Assembly: GCA_028288445.1 (NCBI GenBank)
Contig: JAQBNT010000112.1
Location: 1-39,524 of the forward strand
Source of the DNA: Hymenobacter sp.
GTDB lineage: Bacteria > Bacteroidota > Bacteroidia > Cytophagales > Hymenobacteraceae
Direction: 5' to 3'
Length of the DNA: 39,524 nucleotides
The position numbers and the translations under genes were made by a program. Below, piece after piece: positions 7,546-15,264 of the stretch; the first letter of the stretch is position 1; every line of letters begins with the position of its first letter. The notes under the pieces were generated by a model. The model worked only from the letters and a program-made list of their open reading frames with translations, was not told where the DNA came from and ran no database searches.

Positions 7546-8301
7546 TCATAGCGTAATCATGCCTCCGTCGGCGATGAGCTCGGCCCCGAGCACGAAGGAG
7601 GAATCATCGGAGGCGAAGAACAGGGCAGTTTTGGCAATTTCCTCGGCCAGGCCGTAGCGGCCGATGGGAATGTGGGCGATGATGCCCGCGTCCATTTCGG
7701 CCAGCTGCGCCGGGCTGATGCCCAGCTTGGCGGCCGTGTGCAGGGGCGTGTGCACCGGGCCGGGACTAATGGCATTGACGCGAATGCGGCGGGGCAGCAG
7801 CTCGGCCGACAGGTTTTTGGCCAGCGACAGCAGGGCGGCTTTGCTGGCCGCGTACACGGTAGCGCCCGGCTGGCCGATGTGGGCATTCACGGAGGCGTTG
7901 AGGATGATGCTGCCGCCGTCGCGGAGCAGCGGCAGCAGGGCCTGGAGCGTGAAGTAGGCCCCCTTGAAATTGGTGTTCATGGTGTCGTCGAACAGCTCCT
8001 CACTCATTTCGGCCAAGGGCGCAAACCGGGCCAGCCCGGCATTGATGAACAGGATATCGACGCCCTCGACGTGGGCCTGAAGGAGGGCGGGAAGCTGGCG
8101 GGTGTCGGCCAGGCTACCGGTGTCGGATACCACGCCGTAGGCATTGGGGCCCATTTCGGCCACGGCCTGGTCGAGGGCAGCCTGGCTGCGGCCGGTGATG
8201 ACTACGCGGGCACCCTCGGCCAAAAAGGCCTCAGCGGTGGCCCGGCCAATGCCGCTGTTGCCACCCGTGATGACGGCGACTTTGTTCTGAAGACGGTTCA
8301 T
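7546..8301 (-). CDS. SDR family NAD(P)-dependent oxidoreductase
   Basis: A 251-residue classical short-chain dehydrogenase/reductase, probably cytoplasmic. The dinucleotide-binding motif TGGNSGIG is at residues 12-19, VITGRS follows the second strand, and the active-site region contains IILNASVNAH (catalytic Ser) and YAASKAALLSLAKNLS (YxxxK). ISPGPVHTPLH and the SSFVLGAELIADGGM C-terminus complete the fold. The substrate is not predictable; the closest pattern is the broad FabG-like/glucose dehydrogenase-like group. A good -7 element (TATATTTG, minus strand at 8339-8346) and a dyad symmetric site just upstream (8345-8363) suggest its own regulated promoter. Element B1 lies downstream of it. 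Confidence 0.9.
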   Translation of the reverse strand: MNRLQNKVAVITGGNSGIGRATAEAFLAEGARVVITGRSQAALDQAVAEMGPNAYGVVSDTGSLADTRQLPALLQAHVEGVDILFINAGLARFAPLAEMSEELFDDTMNTNFKGAYFTLQALLPLLRDGGSIILNASVNAHIGQPGATVYAASKAALLSLAKNLSAELLPRRIRVNAISPGPVHTPLHTAAKLGISPAQLAEMDAGIIAHIPIGRYGLAEEIAKTALFFASDDSSFVLGAELIADGGMITL

Positions 8302-8338
8302 GGGCTGGCGGCTGTGGGTTGATGCTCGGGAGTCGTAT

Positions 8339-8346
8339 CAAATATA
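8339..8346 (-). promoter_or_regulatory. -7 promoter element of the SDR gene (TATATTTG)
   Basis: On the minus strand TATATTTG matches TAnnTTTG exactly, 37 bases upstream of the SDR start codon. No clear TTG lies at the expected 19-21-base distance, so the -33 part is weak and an activator or a relaxed promoter is possible. Confidence 0.5.
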
Positions 8347-8363
8347 TACATTCAACTTGTATA
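8345..8363. promoter_or_regulatory. Candidate operator for the SDR gene (TATACA-n7-TGTATA)
   Basis: TATACA (8345-8350) and TGTATA (8358-8363) form a 6-bp perfect dyad with a 7-base spacer, in an AT-rich patch unlike the GC-rich surroundings. It overlaps the upstream edge of the -7 element, where a bound repressor would block the polymerase. No regulator gene is adjacent, so the binding protein is unknown. Confidence 0.35.
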
Positions 8364-8405
8364 ATATTCGTGACACTGGCAAGCATGTTAGCCAGTGGCC
8401 CTCCG

Positions 8406-8876
8406 TTACTCTAGCCGCGTCAGGTACTCGGTTTCTTCGGCTACATCGGCCAGGGCGAGGCGTGATTCGCGGATGAGCAGCACGCTGGCGACGAGCAGCA
8501 GCCCGGCCCCCAGCACGCTGAGCACGGCCACCACCCAGGTGGCGGCGCTGTGCGTGAGCTCGAATATGCCAATGCTGAGGATGCTGGCAATGAACACGCC
8601 CAGCGTGAGATGCAGCACCGTCATGGCCTGCTGGAGCATCCGCGCCCGCCGAATGGCAAACGACAATTGCAGCCGGAGGTGGGTGCGCTCGGCCGGCTCC
8701 GGGGCGGGCTGGTGGCGCTGGTGGTGATGGAGCAGCCGGGCCACTTCGCGCTGGCGTTCCACGCTACGGCTCAGGCGCTGCGAGGTGGTGAGGATAAGCG
8801 AGGCGCAGGCCGACACCAGCACCGCCGGCGCAAACATATCGGTGAGGATGCTGAGCGTACCGGCGGGGAGAGGCAT
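8406..8876 (-). CDS. DUF2721 family membrane protein
   Basis: A 156-residue integral membrane protein matching the DUF2721 pattern. The N-terminal hydrophobic segment (about 8-30, LTDMFAPAVLVSACASLILTT) is followed by a basic amphipathic stretch SQRLSRSVERQREVARLLHHHQRH (about 31-55), then two further transmembrane segments (about 84-108 and 112-136). The C-terminus is acidic and helical (EETEYLTRLE). No enzymatic motif is visible and the function of the family is unknown. It lies 36 bases downstream of the NADH dehydrogenase on the same strand, so the two are probably co-transcribed, and about 100 bases upstream of the SDR gene, which has its own promoter. Confidence 0.75.
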   Translation of the reverse strand: MPLPAGTLSILTDMFAPAVLVSACASLILTTSQRLSRSVERQREVARLLHHHQRHQPAPEPAERTHLRLQLSFAIRRARMLQQAMTVLHLTLGVFIASILSIGIFELTHSAATWVVAVLSVLGAGLLLVASVLLIRESRLALADVAEETEYLTRLE

Positions 8877-8911
8877 TTTTTAATGGTTTAGTGGGCGGCT
8901 GTCATTCACCA

Positions 8912-10243
8912 TTACACAATAGCCTTCTCCTCCATGTCCTTCTCCACCAGCGGGGCTTTGGTTTTGCCGATGATGTAGCGCAGGCCCTTGTCCTGGGTGA
9001 AATAATTCCAAGCCCACGAGAAGAATACGGCCACGCGGTTGCGGAAGCTGACCAGCGACATGACGTGAATGAAGCTCCAGGCCAGCCAGGCGATGAAGCC
9101 GTCGAGGTGGTATTCGCGGCCGAAAAGCCTGATGTCGGCCACGGCATGGTTGCGGCCGATGGTGGCCATCGCGCCCTTGTCGTGGTACACGAAATGCTCC
9201 ATGAGCTGGCCGTTGAGCTGGCGTTTCAGGTTGCGGCCCAGCCAGTCGCCCTGCTGAATGGCGGGCTGCGCCACCATGGGGTGGCCGTCGGGGTACGCCT
9301 CGTTTTTCATGGTGGCGATGTCGCCGATGGCGAAGACGTTTTCGTAGCCGTGTACGCGGCTGTAGCCGTCTACCAGGTAGCGGTTGCCCGATACCAGGCA
9401 GTCGGCATTGAGGCCGGCGATGGGCGCGCCCGTCACGCCCGCCGCCCAAATCAGCGTGCGCGCAATGAGCTGCTGGCCGTTGTTCAGTGTCACGGTGTAG
9501 CCGTCGTAGGATTTCACCCGCGTATCGAGCCACACCTGCACGCCCAGCTTCCGCAGGTATTCCAGGGACTTGGCCGAAGCGTTGGCCGACATGCCTTTCA
9601 GCAGCACCGGCCCGCTTTGCACCACATGGATGTCCATTTCCTTGAAGTCGATTTCGCGGTAATCCTTCGGGAAAACATGGGTGCGCAGCTCGCTCAGCGC
9701 GCCCGCGATTTCCACGCCTGTGGGGCCGCCGCCCACAATCACGAAATCCAGCATGCTGTTCAACTGCTCGTAATCGCCGAGCTGGAGGGCCTGCTCGAAG
9801 TTCGAGAGCACGGTGTTGCGCAGCTCCAGGGCATCTTCCACGCTTTTGATGGCAATGGCGTTTTTGGCCATCTCGGCATCGCCGAAGTAGTTGGTATTCG
9901 CGCCGGTGGCCAGCACCAGAAAGTCGTAGCGGATGAGGCCGATGCTGGTTTCCACCACCTGCGCCTCGGGGTCGACGCTGGTGACTTCGGCCAGCCGGAA
10001 GTAGAAATTTTCCTGCTGATTCAGGATTTTGCGGAACGGCGACACGATGTCGCCCTCGTCGAGCCCGGCCGTGGCCACCTGGTACAGCAGCGGCTGAAAG
10101 GCGTGGTAGTTCTGCTTGTCGATGAGCACCACCTGCACCGGCGCATCGGCCAGGGCCTTGGCCAGCTCCAGCCCGCCGAAGCCGCCGCCCACAATCACCA
10201 CGCGCGGCTTGCCGAGGTCGTCAATTTTCGTTAACCCTTCCAT
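8912..10243 (-). CDS. ndh: Type II NADH:quinone oxidoreductase (NAD(P)/FAD-dependent)
   Basis: A 443-residue flavoprotein that should oxidise NADH and reduce quinone at the inner face of the cytoplasmic membrane without pumping protons. The FAD-binding motif VVIVGGGFGGLELAKAL starts near residue 15, YHAFQPLLYQVATAGL is the conserved quinone/FAD-proximal block, LVLATGANTNYFG follows, and the NADH-binding motif FVIVGGGPTGVEIAGAL is near 165-181. FAIGDIATM is the second FAD motif, and QPAIQQGDWLGRNL is typical of NDH-2. The C-terminal part (IAWLAWSFIHVMSLVSFRNRVAVFFSWAWNYFT) contains the hydrophobic/amphipathic helices that anchor the enzyme. It is followed by the DUF2721 gene and preceded by the META lipoprotein gene on the same strand, 76 bases away. 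Confidence 0.9.
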   Translation of the reverse strand: MEGLTKIDDLGKPRVVIVGGGFGGLELAKALADAPVQVVLIDKQNYHAFQPLLYQVATAGLDEGDIVSPFRKILNQQENFYFRLAEVTSVDPEAQVVETSIGLIRYDFLVLATGANTNYFGDAEMAKNAIAIKSVEDALELRNTVLSNFEQALQLGDYEQLNSMLDFVIVGGGPTGVEIAGALSELRTHVFPKDYREIDFKEMDIHVVQSGPVLLKGMSANASAKSLEYLRKLGVQVWLDTRVKSYDGYTVTLNNGQQLIARTLIWAAGVTGAPIAGLNADCLVSGNRYLVDGYSRVHGYENVFAIGDIATMKNEAYPDGHPMVAQPAIQQGDWLGRNLKRQLNGQLMEHFVYHDKGAMATIGRNHAVADIRLFGREYHLDGFIAWLAWSFIHVMSLVSFRNRVAVFFSWAWNYFTQDKGLRYIIGKTKAPLVEKDMEEKAIV

Positions 10244-10319
10244 GCGGTAAAGATGCGGGCCAGACGCTGGCCCACCATTGGGGCTGCTTACCTACTTTGC
10301 CGGCCGCAGGTTGCCCGCC

Positions 10320-10772
10320 TTACTGCGCCGTGCGCCGAAACAGCAGGCGCGGGCCCGGCGCGGTGGCATCGTAGAGCCGCAGCTCGTCGCCGCTGATTTC
10401 GTAGCGAGCCGTCAGGGTCAGGTTGTCGAGGTAGCGCGTTTCGAGGTCCTGCACGGGGCAGGTGGCGCGGGTCGCAATCTGGGGCGTGATGCGCAGCTGC
10501 TGTCCGCCGCCCGCGAGGCTGTAGCGCCCGCTGAAGTTATTGCACGGCCCCAGGCCCACGGTGCAGGTGCCCAGCTCCACAAATTCGAGGTAGGATTTGC
10601 TGGTTTCGGAATAGCTCGAAGCCACTACCGGAAAATTGTCGACCTGCGTCAGCTGCCAGTGGCTTTGCAGCAGGGCCGTGGACTGGGTGGGCAGAGCCGC
10701 CTCGTCTTTTTCGCAGCTGGCCAGCGCGAAAGTCATTAGCAAAGCCAGGGGAAAAAGGCGGCGGGTAGTCAT
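10320..10772 (-). CDS. META/HslJ-like lipoprotein
   Basis: A 150-residue predicted lipoprotein. MTTRRLFPLALLMTFALASC ends in a lipobox with Cys20 as the acylated residue, so the mature protein is membrane anchored. After the linker EKDEAALPTQST comes a domain like META/HslJ proteins: SHWQLTQVDNFPV (the typical 'W-L' opening), GPCNNFSGRYSL with the conserved cysteine-asparagine turn, and LRITPQIATRATCP. The usual META phrase is GCN.(Y/F)SG.Y; here it is PCNNFSGRY. ATG 10772 is chosen over 10799 since it starts the signal peptide. It diverges from the DUF2141 gene. The biochemical role is not established; related proteins are linked to heat or antibiotic stress. Confidence 0.75.
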   Translation of the reverse strand: MTTRRLFPLALLMTFALASCEKDEAALPTQSTALLQSHWQLTQVDNFPVVASSYSETSKSYLEFVELGTCTVGLGPCNNFSGRYSLAGGGQQLRITPQIATRATCPVQDLETRYLDNLTLTARYEISGDELRLYDATAPGPRLLFRRTAQ

Positions 10773-10968
10773 CGGAGTAGTAAGCAAGCGTGGGAACACA
10801 ATAGTAGCAGGAAAACGAATAAGTTGGGCGGTATTGCTGCACAGCGCCGCAGAACCTCGGCGAACCGACTATTTAGCCGGGCGAAATCAGTTGTTATCGA
10901 ACCCTTTGCGTAAGCAGGGGCGTTGGGTCCGTACCGTCCTCCATCCGTCACCAGTCAATTATTCGCTT

Positions 10969-11415
10969 ATGAACGTGTTACCGCTTTGCTCGTTGTTGAT
11001 TGGCAGCAGCTTTCTGGGGGCCGCCGTGCCCGCCGCCCGACCCATCGAAACCTCCTCGGTCACCGTTGTGGTGTCGTCGCTGGTATCCACCACGGCCTAC
11101 GTCCGGCTGTATTTCTACAACACCCGCGAAGGCTTCCTGAAAAGCGGTAAATGGGCGTTTTCCAAATCGGTAAAGCCCATGGGCAAGAGCGAATTTACCC
11201 TGCCTATCGACTTGCCCAGGGGCGAGTGGGCCGTGGCCATCACCCAGGACCTGAACAACAACGACAAAGTCGACAAAAACTTCCTCGGCATTCCCACCGA
11301 GCCCTACGCTTTTTCCAACAACGTGCACCCCACCATCGCCGCGCCCGGTTTCGACGAATGCAAGTTCACGGTAGATGAGCCCGGCAAGGTGGTGAGCATC
11401 GTGCTGAAAGATTGA
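10969..11415 (+). CDS. DUF2141 domain exported protein
   Basis: A 148-residue protein with an N-terminal signal sequence (MNVLPLCSLLIGSSFLGAAVPA, about 1-22). The mature part matches the DUF2141 pattern: a beta-sandwich-like opening (SVTVVVSSLVSTTAYVRLYFYNTREGFL), then PRGEWAVAITQDLNNNDKVDKNFLGIPTEPYAFSNN, the family's signature block with acidic residues of a possible metal site, and a beta-rich end (CKFTVDEPGKVVSIVLKD). ATG 10969 is preferred over the upstream opening at 10636, which overlaps the lipoprotein on the other strand. It stands alone with a strong terminator behind it. The function of DUF2141 is unknown; it is common in Bacteroidota. Confidence 0.82.
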   Translation: MNVLPLCSLLIGSSFLGAAVPAARPIETSSVTVVVSSLVSTTAYVRLYFYNTREGFLKSGKWAFSKSVKPMGKSEFTLPIDLPRGEWAVAITQDLNNNDKVDKNFLGIPTEPYAFSNNVHPTIAAPGFDECKFTVDEPGKVVSIVLKD

Positions 11416-11443
11416 AGCCGAAGACAGTCATGGTCTTATTGGG

Positions 11444-11473
11444 AAAGCCACTGCAAATGCAGTGGCTTTTTTT
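11444..11473 (+). terminator. Intrinsic terminator of the DUF2141 gene
   Basis: AAAGCCACTGC (11444-11454) and GCAGTGGCTTT (11459-11469) form a perfect 11-bp stem with an AAAT loop, followed by a T run to 11473. The stop codon of the DUF2141 gene is 29 bases upstream. Confidence 0.9.
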
Positions 11474-11595
11474 ATGATTTTTTTGGTGGTGATATCGGTC
11501 TATATAGTATAGAATGGATAATTGAATTGTATTTACTATTTTAAACAAATTCTTGATGCAATTATAAATAAGCTTGTGCTTAAGTTTGAGCCAAA

Positions 11596-11603
11596 TAGGT
11601 TTT
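11596..11603 (+). promoter_or_regulatory. Possible -7 element of the INN-repeat T9SS gene (TAGGTTTT)
   Basis: TAGGTTTT differs by one base from TAnnTTTG and lies about 20 bases before the chosen start at 11625. It sits in a markedly AT-rich 200-base stretch (11412-11625) that is otherwise empty. Tentative. Confidence 0.3.
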
Positions 11604-11624
11604 TTTCAATCTTTTTTTGGCTTT

Positions 11625-13307
11625 ATGATGCGAACTTTACTCAGTCTCCGTTTAGTTTCTTTCATGCAGGTCGCTCGCCGTTGTGGGCACGTTGGGGCAG
11701 TGCTGCTGGCAGTGGCCGGCACCGCCGGATGGGCTCAGGCGCAGACGTATAAGGTGGGCAACTCGGATAAAAAAAGCGACTTCAATCTGAAAGCCGGCGA
11801 AAGCCTTTCTATTCGCTTCAACGTGAAGTATGAGGGCACGATAACCGTAGAGGGCGATAATGCGACCATTATCAACGATGGGGGGGACATAACCGGGGAG
11901 GTGCTGGTGAAAAGCGGCGTACTCGGCACGGTCATAAACAACTTGGGCGATGTCACGTCGCAGCAGGTGACGCTGAACGCACCAACCACCATCAACAACG
12001 GCAGCGCCACGGTGAGCAATGCCACCTGGACCGGGTACGTAGCCAACCGGTTCGCCGCCAGCGGCATCGTGATTAATAACTATGCAAACTGGGGCAGCCA
12101 GATTAACGGCCTGCCCAGTGGCACCATCAACAACAACGGCACCTGGACGGCTTATTTCACGCCCACCGGCACCACCGTCATCAACAACCGGGGCAACTGG
12201 GCGGCCTCCGACCTCAACTACTCCGGCAGCCTGACCGTCAACCACTTCAGCGGCAGCTGGACGGCGAACCTCAACCCCGGTACGGCCCTGGCCATCAACA
12301 ACAGCGCGACCTGGACGCGGGGCTTCAACTTTCCCGGCACCGGCCCCAATAGCTTCGTCAACAACGCGGGGGCCACGGCGACGCTCGACCGCGCTCTGGG
12401 CATGGGCAGTAACACCACCATCACCAACAGCGGGGCCATGACCCTGACGCAGGGCATGGGCGACATCAGCGCCAACTCGGTGCTGACCAACAGCCGCGGG
12501 GCCACGTTCCGGGTAACGGGCCAGCTCGTGAACTACGGCACCGTGAGCAATGCCGGCGTGGTTTCGACCACCTCCAACTTTACCAACATGAGCGGCGGGA
12601 AGATGACGGGGCCGGCCGCGCCGTATCGGGGCAGTTTCACCACTTCCGGCTATTCCTCCAATGCGGGAGCCTTTGGCGTGGTCGGACGGCTCGATTTCTG
12701 CGATTCCGGCAATGCCACGGGGTTTGACGGGCAAACGGGTAGCGTGGGTCCCAACACCACTTTCTGCTCGCTACGTCCGCTGCCCGTCGAGCTCACTTCC
12801 TTCACGGCCGAAGCGGCAAACGGCAAAGTGGAGCTGCGCTGGCGCACCGCTTCGGAGCGCAACAGCGCCCAGTTTGTGGTAGAGCGCAGCGCCACCGGCG
12901 AAGCTTTTTCCGCCGTGCGTGATGTGGCCGCCCAAGGCAACTCGACCACCGCTACCAACTACGCCACCACCGATGCCGCACCCCTGGCGGGCCTGAGCTA
13001 CTACCGCCTGCGGCAGACTGATTTGGATGGCAGCACCGAATACTCGCCGGTAGTGACCGTGAGCCGGAAGGCCGGCTACGAATCCTTCAGCTTCTACCCC
13101 AACCCCGCCACCGACCGCCTCACCCTCGACCTGACCACCGCCACGGCCGCGCCCTGCGAAATGCGCCTGCTGAGCCCGACGGGCCAGCTGCTGCGGCACG
13201 AAACCTTGGCGGGTGGGCAACTCCAGGAGGTTTCGCTGGCCGGTATTCCCGCCGGGCTCTACGTGCTGAAGGTGGGTAGCGCGGTGCGGCGCATCGAGAA
13301 ACGCTAG
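11625..13307 (+). CDS. T9SS type A sorted protein with Asn-rich INN repeats (predicted beta-solenoid)
   Basis: A 560-residue secreted protein. A long signal peptide with an extended basic n-region ends at AVAGTAGWAQAQ (about residue 39). ATG 11625 or 11628 is equally likely, and both give the same signal. From about 60 to 330 the sequence is a series of about 20-residue units centred on INN or close variants followed by aromatic or glycine residues: TIINDGG, TVINNLG, TTINNGS, IVINNYANW, TINNNGTW, TVINNRGNW, AINNSATW, SFVNNAG, TITNSG and LVNYG. This spacing suggests a right-handed beta-helix with an asparagine ladder. A fibronectin/Ig-like domain follows (PLPVELTSFTAEAANGKVELRWRTASE, about 385-475), then the sorting domain FSFYPNPATDRLTLDL ... 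IPAGLYVLKVG. The role is probably surface structure or adhesion. I do not recognise the repeat region as a named family. Confidence 0.82.
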   Translation: MMRTLLSLRLVSFMQVARRCGHVGAVLLAVAGTAGWAQAQTYKVGNSDKKSDFNLKAGESLSIRFNVKYEGTITVEGDNATIINDGGDITGEVLVKSGVLGTVINNLGDVTSQQVTLNAPTTINNGSATVSNATWTGYVANRFAASGIVINNYANWGSQINGLPSGTINNNGTWTAYFTPTGTTVINNRGNWAASDLNYSGSLTVNHFSGSWTANLNPGTALAINNSATWTRGFNFPGTGPNSFVNNAGATATLDRALGMGSNTTITNSGAMTLTQGMGDISANSVLTNSRGATFRVTGQLVNYGTVSNAGVVSTTSNFTNMSGGKMTGPAAPYRGSFTTSGYSSNAGAFGVVGRLDFCDSGNATGFDGQTGSVGPNTTFCSLRPLPVELTSFTAEAANGKVELRWRTASERNSAQFVVERSATGEAFSAVRDVAAQGNSTTATNYATTDAAPLAGLSYYRLRQTDLDGSTEYSPVVTVSRKAGYESFSFYPNPATDRLTLDLTTATAAPCEMRLLSPTGQLLRHETLAGGQLQEVSLAGIPAGLYVLKVGSAVRRIEKR

Positions 13308-13319
13308 GCGCGGCGGCAC

Positions 13320-13805
13320 TCAGTCGCCCCGAAACGGATGCAGCCCGCGACCCAGTCGTTCCACCAGCGTTACGGCGCGGCGGGCGCGGGTGGCGGGCTG
13401 CTTGGCTTCGTCCACCAGCCGGGCCATGGCCCGGCGGTGCGCGCCGCTGTAGTTGTTGAAGGCCGTTTCGGCCTCGGGCCAGGCGGCCAGGGCTTCGGCC
13501 AGCTCGTCGGGCAGGTCCACATGGTCGGGGTTGGGGTCGGGCGCGATGCTGATTTCCAGCTCATCGCCGAACTTGATGCCTGTGGCTTTGCACACGTCCT
13601 TATTCAGCATGAGGTAGCGCCCGCCGCCTTCCAGCGGCAGCAGTCCTAGCCGCAGCGCGTGGCCGTGGATGCTGACGATGACGCGCTTCGCAGCCTTGCC
13701 TCCCAAGGCTTCAAGCACCTCAGCCGGCACCACGATGGTTTGGGTGGGCATGAAGCTGGGGCCGCCCGGCTCCAGCACGGCGCGGAAATGAATGGGGAGT
13801 GTCAT
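13320..13805 (-). CDS. YdeI/OmpD-associated family protein (DUF1905 plus OmdA domain)
   Basis: A 161-residue soluble protein. The N-terminal half (IHFRAVLEPGG...TIVVPAEVLEALGGKAAKRVIVSIHGH) resembles DUF1905, a small beta-barrel-like domain. GGRYLMLNKDVCKATGIKFGDELEISIAPDP links to the C-terminal half, DLPDELAEALAAWPEAETAFNNYSGAHRRAMARLVDEAKQPATRARRAVTLVERLGRG, the helical YdeI/OmdA-like domain with its typical 'S...R...W/I..AK...TR..R' pattern. ATG 13805 is preferred over 13844, which lies in repeat C1. It is downstream of proA on the same strand, with C1 in between. A bacteriocin- or envelope-stress protection role is reported for some relatives, but the molecular function is unsettled. Confidence 0.8.
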   Translation of the reverse strand: MTLPIHFRAVLEPGGPSFMPTQTIVVPAEVLEALGGKAAKRVIVSIHGHALRLGLLPLEGGGRYLMLNKDVCKATGIKFGDELEISIAPDPNPDHVDLPDELAEALAAWPEAETAFNNYSGAHRRAMARLVDEAKQPATRARRAVTLVERLGRGLHPFRGD

Positions 13806-13823
13806 GAAGTGGGTTCGAACGGT

Positions 13824-13892
13824 GGCAGAGACGCATACTTGCACCTCGTCGTTAAACGGCGCAGACGACGAGACGCAAATATGCGTCTCTAC
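13824..13892. repeat. Palindromic element C1 (about 69 bp, GAGACGCATA family)
   Basis: The arms GGCAGAGACGCATACTTGCA (from 13824) and its imperfect complement ending TGCGTCTCTAC (13892) pair over about 29 bases. The right arm contains its own palindrome GACGCA-AATA-TGCGTC. It shares 27 of 28 right-arm bases with C2, lies between proA and the YdeI-like gene, and ends six bases from the proA stop. Confidence 0.8.
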
Positions 13893-13898
13893 ATCGGT

Positions 13899-15149
13899 TC
13901 ACGAGTTCCGAACCTGGCCGGTGCCGCGCACCAGCCATTTGTAGCTCGTCAGCTCTTCCAAACCCATCGGCCCACGGGCGTGCAGCTTCTGGGTGCTGAT
14001 GCCGATTTCGGCCCCCAGCCCGAACTGTCCGCCGTCGGTGAAAGCGGTGGAGGCGTTGGCGTACACGGCCGCCGCATCCACGGCATTGAGGAAGGTGTCG
14101 AGGTTGGCGGCATCCGCTGAGATAATGGCTTCGCTGTGCTTGGAGCCAAATTCGGCAATGTGCTCCAATGCTTCATCCAGCGAGGCCACGGTTTTTACGG
14201 CCATTTTCAGGGAGAGAAACTCGGTGCCGAAATGCGCCTCTGTGGCGGGGGCCAGTAGCGCCGACGGGTAGTGCCCGGCCAGTGCGGCGTGAGCAGGGGC
14301 ATCGGCAAATAGCTGGACTTCGGCGGTGGCCAGCGGGGCCAGCAGGGCGGGCAAATCAGCCAGTCGGCTGGCGTGAATCAGCAGGCAGTCCAGCGCGTTG
14401 CACACGCTCACGCGGCGGGTTTTGGCGTTGGCAATGATGGCCGCGCCGCTGGTCAGGTCGCCGGTTTCATCGAAGAAGGTATGCACCACGCCGGCCCCGG
14501 TTTCGATGACGGGCACCCGCGCGTTTTCCCGCACGTAGTTGATGAGCGCCTGGCTGCCGCGCGGAATCACCACATCGACAAAGCCCACGGCCGTGAGCAG
14601 CGCCTCGGTGGCGGCGCGCTCGGGCGGCAGCAGCGTGGCCACAGCGGGCGGCAGGCCGTGGCGGGCCAGCACAGGCGCGGCCACCGCCAGCAGCGCGGCG
14701 TTGGAAAACGCGGCGTCGGAACCGCCCTTCAGCAGGCAGGCGTTGCCGGTTTTCAGGCACAGCGCCAGGCTGTCGATGGTGACGTTGGGCCGGGCTTCGT
14801 AGATAATTCCGATGATGCCCAGCGGCACGCGCACTTTGCTTAGATGCAAGCCATTGGCCAGGGTTTTCTGGCTTATGGTTTCGCCCACCGGCGAGGGCAG
14901 AGCGGCCACGGTGCGCAGGTCGGCGGCGATGCCGGCCAGGCGCTCCGGCGTGAGGCGGAGGCGGTCATGGCGCGGGTCGGTTTCGGGCATGCGGGCCAGG
15001 TCGCGGGCGTTTTCGGCCAGCAGGAAATGGGTTTCGGCCACCAGCGCATCGGCCAGGTCGCGCAGCAGCGCATCGGTAGCGGCAGGGGCAAAGGCGGCCA
15101 ACTCGCGGCTGGCCTGCCGGGTGGCTTGAAAAAGGGGCGTGAGGTCCAC
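13899..15149 (-). CDS. proA: Glutamate-5-semialdehyde dehydrogenase (gamma-glutamyl phosphate reductase)
   Basis: A 416-residue ALDH-fold enzyme that reduces gamma-glutamyl phosphate to glutamate-5-semialdehyde with NADPH in proline synthesis. Family signatures are [57 protein letters not shown] and [14 protein letters not shown]. The catalytic cysteine lies in the block [15 protein letters not shown] near residue 250. [28 protein letters not shown] is the ProA C-terminal signature. The ProA length (about 415) is normal and the start at ATG 15149 fits. proB is upstream on the same strand with the C2 element between, so the two probably form a proBA unit whose junction has been invaded by the repeat. 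Confidence 0.97.
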   Translation of the reverse strand: MDLTPLFQATRQASRELAAFAPAATDALLRDLADALVAETHFLLAENARDLARMPETDPRHDRLRLTPERLAGIAADLRTVAALPSPVGETISQKTLANGLHLSKVRVPLGIIGIIYEARPNVTIDSLALCLKTGNACLLKGGSDAAFSNAALLAVAAPVLARHGLPPAVATLLPPERAATEALLTAVGFVDVVIPRGSQALINYVRENARVPVIETGAGVVHTFFDETGDLTSGAAIIANAKTRRVSVCNALDCLLIHASRLADLPALLAPLATAEVQLFADAPAHAALAGHYPSALLAPATEAHFGTEFLSLKMAVKTVASLDEALEHIAEFGSKHSEAIISADAANLDTFLNAVDAAAVYANASTAFTDGGQFGLGAEIGISTQKLHARGPMGLEELTSYKWLVRGTGQVRNS

Positions 15150-15166
15150 GTTAGCAGGTTTTTTTG

Positions 15167-15252
15167 GTGTAGAGACGCATAGTTGCGTCTAGTCGCCCGC
15201 ATCGTTGTAGGGGAGATGTTCAACGACGAAACGCAAATATGCGTCTCTACAC
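15167..15252. repeat. Palindromic element C2 (about 86 bp, GTGTAGAGACGCAT termini)
   Basis: GTGTAGAGACGCAT on the left and ATGCGTCTCTACAC on the right are perfect complements, and the arms continue with a few mismatches through TTGCGTCTAGTCG / CGACGAAACGCAA. It occupies almost all of the 115-base gap between proB and proA. Nested palindromes are present inside each arm. Confidence 0.85.
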
Positions 15253-15264
15253 CGTCAGGCGCTT

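Noticed and set aside
8891..10234. 447-codon plus-strand open frame
   Set aside because: Exact antisense shadow of the NADH dehydrogenase gene, with no recognisable motif.
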